Positions 58,159-64,000 of a stretch of 64,000 nucleotides of DNA are shown one piece after another; positions within the stretch are counted from its first letter, which is position 1, and each line of letters opens with the position of its first letter. The notes below the pieces were generated by a model. The model ran no database searches, was not told the DNA's origin, and saw only the letters and a program-made list of their open reading frames with translations. Position numbers and translations under genes: made by a program. Where the stretch lies: the NCBI GenBank assembly GCA_027886175.1, contig JAJNNQ010000024.1:3518001-3582000 (forward strand). Direction: 5' to 3'. The DNA is from Phylloscopus collybita. Lineage: Eukaryota; Chordata; Aves; Passeriformes; Phylloscopidae.

Positions 58159-60900
58159 GAAAATTCAGGCTTTTGAAAACTCTCAGGGTCAGGCCCTATG
58201 ACGTTCCCCTCTTGAGAGAGATGTTTGAGTCAGATGTCTTGAACAGGAAAGTGTTGGAAGTCTATCAACAGTAGTCCTCTAAATTACTTTCCCAGTGAGA
58301 GTTATAAAATCCAGAGGGAAATTTGGATTGAATTTAGGGATGACTCGGAAATGAAATCAGAATTTAGCAATTGGTAAGCAAGGTGAATGCCTTTCCTCTC
58401 CTAGTTGAAGATCAAAATTAAAAACTTGATTTTTAAGCCTGAACTCTGGCAATTGTCTAAATTGAGGCATTAAGGCATTTCCTCTGTAGGCTGTTTTTCC
58501 CCCTCAGAAGCAACTCCCTAAGTCTTTTAGACCAGAATTAAAACAAGCATTTTAAGCATCTCCCAGTGAGTTGAAAAGCATTGATTTCAGGGTTGGTTTT
58601 TTTTTCAAGAGCCTTCATTCCAGACAGCTGCTTTGAAAGCACTGTGAGTAGGAGTCTGGTCCAGGCTAGCTGCACTCTCAGCTGCATTTGGTACACAAGG
58701 GGCTTTAGTTCCACCAATTAATAATTCTATTGAGTCCACTCCAAAGATCTGTTGCATAATGGCAGAGAGCAATATTAATCTTTGTAACGATGGAAGGTGT
58801 GCAGTGGTGTTTTCAGATTTGTTTATGTGTCTACAAAGCTGTGTTTTCCACATGGAAGTCACCTCAGTGACTGGGAACCCACACTGACTACAAAAGTCCT
58901 ACTACTACTAAAGTCCTACTACTACTAAAGTTCTACTTTAAGGACTACAGCCCTTAAAGCCATGGTGGTGTTGATCAAACACGTGCGGGTGCTCATTAGT
59001 TCCTTCCTGATCATGAGCCCATGCAGAAGCAGGATTTTCACACTGAATAGATGGCATAAACTGCACCATGTCATGCCAGTCACAGTTTCCAGTTTCTTTT
59101 CTGAGAAGTTTTACTGTGGAGAAGAGCAAAAAAAAAAAAATTAAAAAATAAAAAATAAAAAAATCAGGGAATGAAATTACCAGTCCTCCTTCCAGCTACA
59201 CTCCAGGTTTGGAGCAGCCAGCTCAAAAAGCCTCCACACTGAGGGGAAACACAACCAAATAAAAATATACAAATTAAAAAATTAAAAAAATATCAACCCC
59301 AACACTGGGTGAGAGGAGAAGAGGGTAAAATTCTGAGCTGGACATAGCTGGCTGGAGCTAATGCCAAGTTGGGGTTTGGGCTATAGACCAGCATGAGAGA
59401 CCAAGCAAAGCTGTGACACCCTGCTAGAGCCAGGCCTGCAACATCCTCACAAATATTTGTGTGGAAATGTCACTATTCCACTCACTTTAATGCTTTAAAA
59501 AAATTCTGGCCTGAACCTCTGCTGTGTGGTACTGCTGCCAGCATGGGCTCACTGGCTCTGTTTTTCATTCTTAATTGGGAAAATCCCTTGGGTATCAAGT
59601 TTGCAAAACCTTTCCTCCCCATAAAACCAGCTCAAAAATGCTTCATAATTCTCCTCTCCTATATCACACAAAAGCAGAGCTGGAGATTCTGCTAAGTTTA
59701 ATTTTCCATTGCTCTACACGCAGTGAATATGCCAATTTTTTTTTGTTTTGTTTTGTGACTGCTTGCATAGGCACAAGTCCTCCTGCTGCCTCTTGGAATC
59801 TTTCAATTTTGCTTTCTTTTGAAAGCATTCCTACAAAGAGGCTGCCTGATTGGTACTAAAATATTTCAGGCAGCTGACAATTTGATCTGCTGTGAGCACA
59901 GGCTTCTGGCCAGCTCGCAGCATGGGCAGCTGTTCCTCTATTGCTCTTTACTTTGGTTTTTTTGGGTTTTTTTTTTGCTTATTCAAAATGAAACCATGGA
60001 GCAGGTTCTGGTGGGCCACGAGGGGTGACACAAAAGGTGCACTGATATCGTGGGGCAGTGGCCACGGGCCTTGCATGGCAGAGGAAGAAGAAGAATTTCT
60101 CTGCCTCGCTGATTTTTAGTAGACTGGGATACAACAAGTACAGGACACGCAAGGGCAAAAGGGAGATATTGCAATATGTGGGAATCAATAGCTGGAGCAC
60201 TGAAAATAGAGTGGCAGAGAGTTATTTTGAACTCTTTTGAACAGGGGAAATGAAAAGGGAATCAGATCTGACACTGCCAGGCTGGCTGAGCATCGCTATT
60301 TTCCCATAATGATGTATTTCATTTGGGAACACCCCCAAAAAAGAGTAATTTGCACAACCTGATGCTACATGCTGTCTCTGGATTAAAGTTTTTTTTCTCT
60401 TATGTTTGGGATTTTATTAGAGTGCCCTCCCACCAACTAATGTTCCCTTCCTTTCAGAAAGTGTCATGTGTGATGCTTCAAAGATCCAGTGCTCATTCAT
60501 ATTAAAGTCACTTCCACACTGTTACCCAGCTTTGGTAATAAATGGGATTTGGGCCATCATATTTTTCTCCCTAGTGGAAAATTACGGGCCAGGTTGCAGA
60601 GATGACAGCATCCAATTTATGGAGTTCCCTTTTTACAGGGTCCTTGAACCACTCCATTAATACTCATGGAAATACAAATAACTTCCAGTGTCATTGTCAG
60701 CACATCATGTTCCTATTAGCTCAGGGTAAATATTTGAACCCAGAAAGGTTGTTTGGTAAGGTTAGGCCCTTGGATGTGCTTAATGATGCATCCATGAGCT
60801 CAACATTTGCTTAGATGCATATTCAGCTGTGGGTATAAAATATTTGCTGGATTGGCACTGAATGCATTTACAAACTCAAGGTAAATATCATGCATGTGTG
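58159..60900. other. Unique noncoding DNA
   Basis: No gene is recognised. It contains a 17-bp tandem duplication (58893-58926), an A-rich tract at 59128-59161 and T-runs near 59960. The stretch 60480-60830 has conserved-element-like texture but no firm evidence. Confidence 0.6.
58893..58926 (+). repeat. 17-bp tandem duplication
   Basis: AAAGTCCTACTACTACT occurs twice head to tail (58893-58909, 58910-58926), followed by a partial third copy, AAAGTTCTACT. Confidence 0.9.
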
Positions 60901-60975
60901 TACATGTAAATGCATGCAAATACATGCAAACACAACATGCAAATCACATCTAAACACCTATTAATTTGCATAGTT
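60901..60975. promoter_or_regulatory. Cluster of POU octamer motifs
   Basis: The octamer ATGCAAAT occurs exactly at 60914-60921 and 60937-60944 on the plus strand and at 60964-60971 as ATTTGCAT. Near-matches are ATGTAAAT (60904) and ATGCAAAC (60924). ATGCAAAT is the established binding site of POU-domain factors (OCT/BRN). Three perfect sites in about 60 bp is far above chance, though part may come from local ATGCA(A)A-type repetition. No core promoter is visible, so this is a candidate distal element. Confidence 0.4.
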
Positions 60976-62960
60976 AATATTTTAAATAATAGTAATATGT
61001 TAATACGGTCCTTACCTACAGAAGGCTGATTTAATTGGACCAAATTTTATTCCAGAAATGTTTATTCCAAGTATTTTATGCCAAAACAAAAAAAAAAAAA
61101 CCCTATGGGAGAAAAGCTTAAAAATAATTCAAGAGTTTTCAGGGTAGTGATGGCTGGGGAGATGGAAACGAAAAAGAGCCTTTCTTTTTTCTTTTTTTTT
61201 TTCCAGGTTATTGTCATAGGTGGTTCTCCAGAGCCCATATCAGTAATGCCTCATTCATAAATGGAAAACCACCCTAAATATTTGCATTTAGAAAATTTAC
61301 ACCTTGTAACTGCAGGCAAGATGTGACAGGCTTTAAACAAATATTCGAGTTGTGTTTAAACATTTGAGTTGTGATTTGGATTTCTGTTCTTTCAGGGTGA
61401 CATTTACACCCAGGGGAGGGGTCACCATCACACACAGGAAACATCACTCTCAGTCCTGCTCAGAACCTTTTGTGACAGAATCAGACACTCCCACTGTGAA
61501 TGATCCTACACATGAAGTGATAACTGAACTGCAAGGAGCATGAATTTTCTTTACTTTACTCTCCAATTCACTCACCTGGTTACCACTGAAGGCTGTGATG
61601 AAGTTTGAGTTGACTGCAGCCTCTAATGCCATCTCAAATGCTGGCAGAATATTTTGTTTGCAACAGAAAGTCTTTTAGAAGAAACCCTTCTGGCACTTTA
61701 CAGAGCAAATTAGACTACTTATCTCTAAAAGCATTCCATTTAGCTTGAAATACAAATAAATCTTACCAAAAAAATCAACCATAAGAATGTGTTCCAAGAG
61801 CAGGTAAGTGGTAAAAGCTTAGGAAGACACATAAAGATGCTTCAACACTTTTTTTTTATTAGAAGAAAACTTGCTCTTGCATTAGGAACGTGATTTATTA
61901 AAATTTCGGTTTTAAAATTCAAACTGTGACACTTCAGGATGTTCCCCAAGGATACATGTTATGCTATGATCAGGTTTTAAAGCTGGTGACTTCCACTCAT
62001 TCTGAAAAATAATTCTGCTTTTCTTTTCTCTCTTTTTTTTTTTCCCTTTTTGTATTGCCAGTAATAGCTCTCAATATAAGTTCTCCAGAATCCATCTCAA
62101 ACAAGATGATTGTATCCTATGAGCCATGAAAAGTTGCTATGGGAAAAAAGAGACACAGGAGAAAGTATTTTATTTTTTTTCATCTTGGCTTGGGATTTTT
62201 TTAATAAAGAGGATCACTTATTTCCCAGTATATCAAAGATGAAAATGTGCTCACTGGAAGATGACTCCGTAAGTAGAAAGTTTTACTTTAGGTTTCAACA
62301 CTGCCATTTCATTTTAATCTAAAAATTTGCCTTACATTAGGCTGGGAGCCAGGAAAAAAAAGTCTGATTTTTATCTTGCCAATGCTTCTGCCACAGTCTT
62401 TAGATTAATAAAGATTATAGTAATGGCAGAATTGCACAGCATCATTGACAAGAGATATCACTGGGTGTGCATTGCCATGGTTTCACTATGGAAGGTACCA
62501 ATATTGTGTGGAAAATAAGCCATTTTAATTTAATTTAAATAATTAACTTGAAGTAATTTAAATAAAAAGATTAATTATAGAACTATAGATCTCTTCTAAA
62601 CACATAATAATTTTTATTATACAAGTACTTCTAATACTTTGCCCTGAAATAAAGCATCAATAAGAGTGGTGAAACTGCTCTCTTGCCAGGCCTGCCTCAG
62701 TGCAATTCTGTTTTTATTTCCAAACTGCTCATTTGCAAGGCAGAGACGAAAGGAATGCAGTCATGTTCAAATGTCAGCACAGCAATATGCTGGTGACCCA
62801 GCACAGGGTAGGACTAAATTTCATGCTTCCCTGAATTGCAAATAATGTACAGAGCTATCACACCACTGGTTTAATTCCTATTAAATTGGCAGGCGTTTGA
62901 CCCAGAAATTTGCCATTTAGCATGTGGAAAAAATAAATTCCTTCATTACAGCATCTCATA
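60976..62960. other. Unique noncoding DNA
   Basis: No gene is recognised. Strong acceptor-like pyrimidine tracts occur at 61183-61206 and 62022-62061. A donor GTAAGT lies at 62269-62274, but no convincing exon joins them. Confidence 0.6.
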
Positions 62961-63013
62961 GGGGATTTTTTTGGGGTTTTTTTGTTTTTGGGGGTTTTTT
63001 TGGGTTTTTTTTG
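62961..63013 (+). repeat. G/T-only tract
   Basis: Runs of G3-5 and T5-8 alternate with a single A at 62965. The style matches the tracts at 31029, 46716 and 53487. Confidence 0.95.
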
Positions 63014-64000
63014 CATTTCTCCCAAACAATCAAATGAGGCAGAAAGTTGTAGGTTTTAAATAGAGAGTTTTATTGTACTTGTTCTGTCTGAGATTTTTCA
63101 TCGCAGGGCTCATGTTGCACGTTGTAGGTGCATTATGTACATGCAGAAATGGCATTGCTGGGATCTGCTTTGGAGTGGGTTTAAAAAATAAAGAAGCTTT
63201 TTCCCTGTTCCCACCACCCCCCCAAAAAAAATAAAAAATCCCAAAAATTGATATTTAGTGAAGATAAACACCACCTTACTGCTATTGCAAGCTCAGTGGT
63301 CTAAGCAGGTCAGACTAACACTGGGATAAGTTCTCAAAACTTGGTAATTTGTGTTCAAATGTTCAGCCTATCTTTGTTTAAGTACCCATAAGCACAGAGC
63401 TATGTCTAGCACACTGCTCAAATGCATAATCTTCCAAGAGGTTGTGGAATTCTCTCCAGACCCTCCCCTTTGTTTGGCAAGATCAACAAAATTTAGGTCA
63501 CCCTTGAGACACCTGAGGATGTTTTCTCTTAGATATCTCAAAGGGTGGAGACTCAACATTTTCCCTAGGCAAGCTATTCTGGTTTTTTTCATTATTTTTA
63601 CCACTGGAAAGCATTTTGTTCTTTCTTCTGAATGCCTGAATCTCCCCTGTCACCGTTTACTTTTGTTCTGCCTCCCACGATTACAGAGAAGGGTCTTTTG
63701 TCTCCTTTCTAACAGCACTTTTTACCTGCAGAAAACAAAATTGAATGGTCTGATGTTTCAGAAGTGCCAACAATCCACTCTTCTCACTGGAGTCAGGGGA
63801 GTCTGAAAGTGGTTTTGCTGTTTACCTCAAGCCACTTTATTGAATGGCCTAATTAAAACTTTGGACTTTAACAATTAAAAGAAGTTCATCCAAACCACTC
63901 CTGTGTAGTGGCATAAACTTGCTAACAAAAGCCCTGAAAGTTTCAAAGCATTCTTCAGTCCCTGTTTCATTCAACAACAAAATGAGTCCCTAAATGCACC
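63014..64000. other. Unique noncoding DNA to window end
   Basis: No gene is recognised. A C-run followed by A-rich sequence lies at about 63210-63237. The 151-codon frame at 63351-63806 has no recognisable relative, and an antisense frame overlaps it. Confidence 0.6.

Noticed and set aside
1..64000. CRISPR arrays, tRNA or rRNA genes, bacterial-type operons
   Set aside because: No regularly spaced repeats, no tRNA A/B-box pairs or rRNA blocks seen, and the sequence is clearly vertebrate nuclear DNA.

Overview
This window reads as AT-rich nuclear DNA from a bird, probably a songbird (passerine). The basis is fragments of CR1 (chicken repeat 1) LINEs, including the conserved 3' end and its ATTCTGTG-type tail near 8.9-9.2 kb and near 18.5 kb. 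There are also three avian-style retroviral LTRs, no sign of L1 or Alu-type SINEs, and the overall low density of recognisable repeats that bird genomes show. Species and chromosome cannot be told from the sequence alone.

I recognise no protein-coding gene, tRNA, rRNA or other structured RNA gene. The open frames are short. The longest (170 codons at 12300-12812, 158 codons at 43303-43779) match no family I know, and several others are simply translations of microsatellites. The window is therefore best read as gene desert or the inside of a very long intron. A few short stretches have good splice signals around an open frame; they are listed as weak exon candidates, not genes.

Layout. 1-8.8 kb: unique DNA with small tandem duplications and a perfect 12-bp hairpin. 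8.8-9.2 kb: pyrimidine tract followed by a CR1 3' end. 9.2-20 kb: unique DNA with A-runs, a TATATC tract, a 13-bp perfect hairpin, a CR1 tail and a (TTTTA)n array. 20.4-21.1 kb: a perfect 47-bp direct repeat 623 bp apart. 21-31 kb: unique DNA with homeodomain and TALE-type motifs and an (ATG/ATA)n array. 31-36 kb: G15 and G/T tract, and an old 120-bp tandem duplication. 36.4-37.9 kb: two LTRs in opposite orientation, the first with an exact 5-bp target-site duplication. 38-57 kb: mostly unique DNA with large G/T, CTCTT and poly-A tracts. 56.9-58.2 kb: an LTR, a CR1 reverse-transcriptase fragment and a 562-bp tract that is almost only A and C. 58-64 kb: unique DNA with a cluster of POU octamer motifs.

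There is no operon-like or pathway logic to describe. The most notable items are the 47-bp spaced repeat, the A/C-only tract beside the CR1, the recurring G/T tracts, the LTR pair, the octamer cluster and the candidate micro-exon at 47495. I did not find a convincing new biological system.
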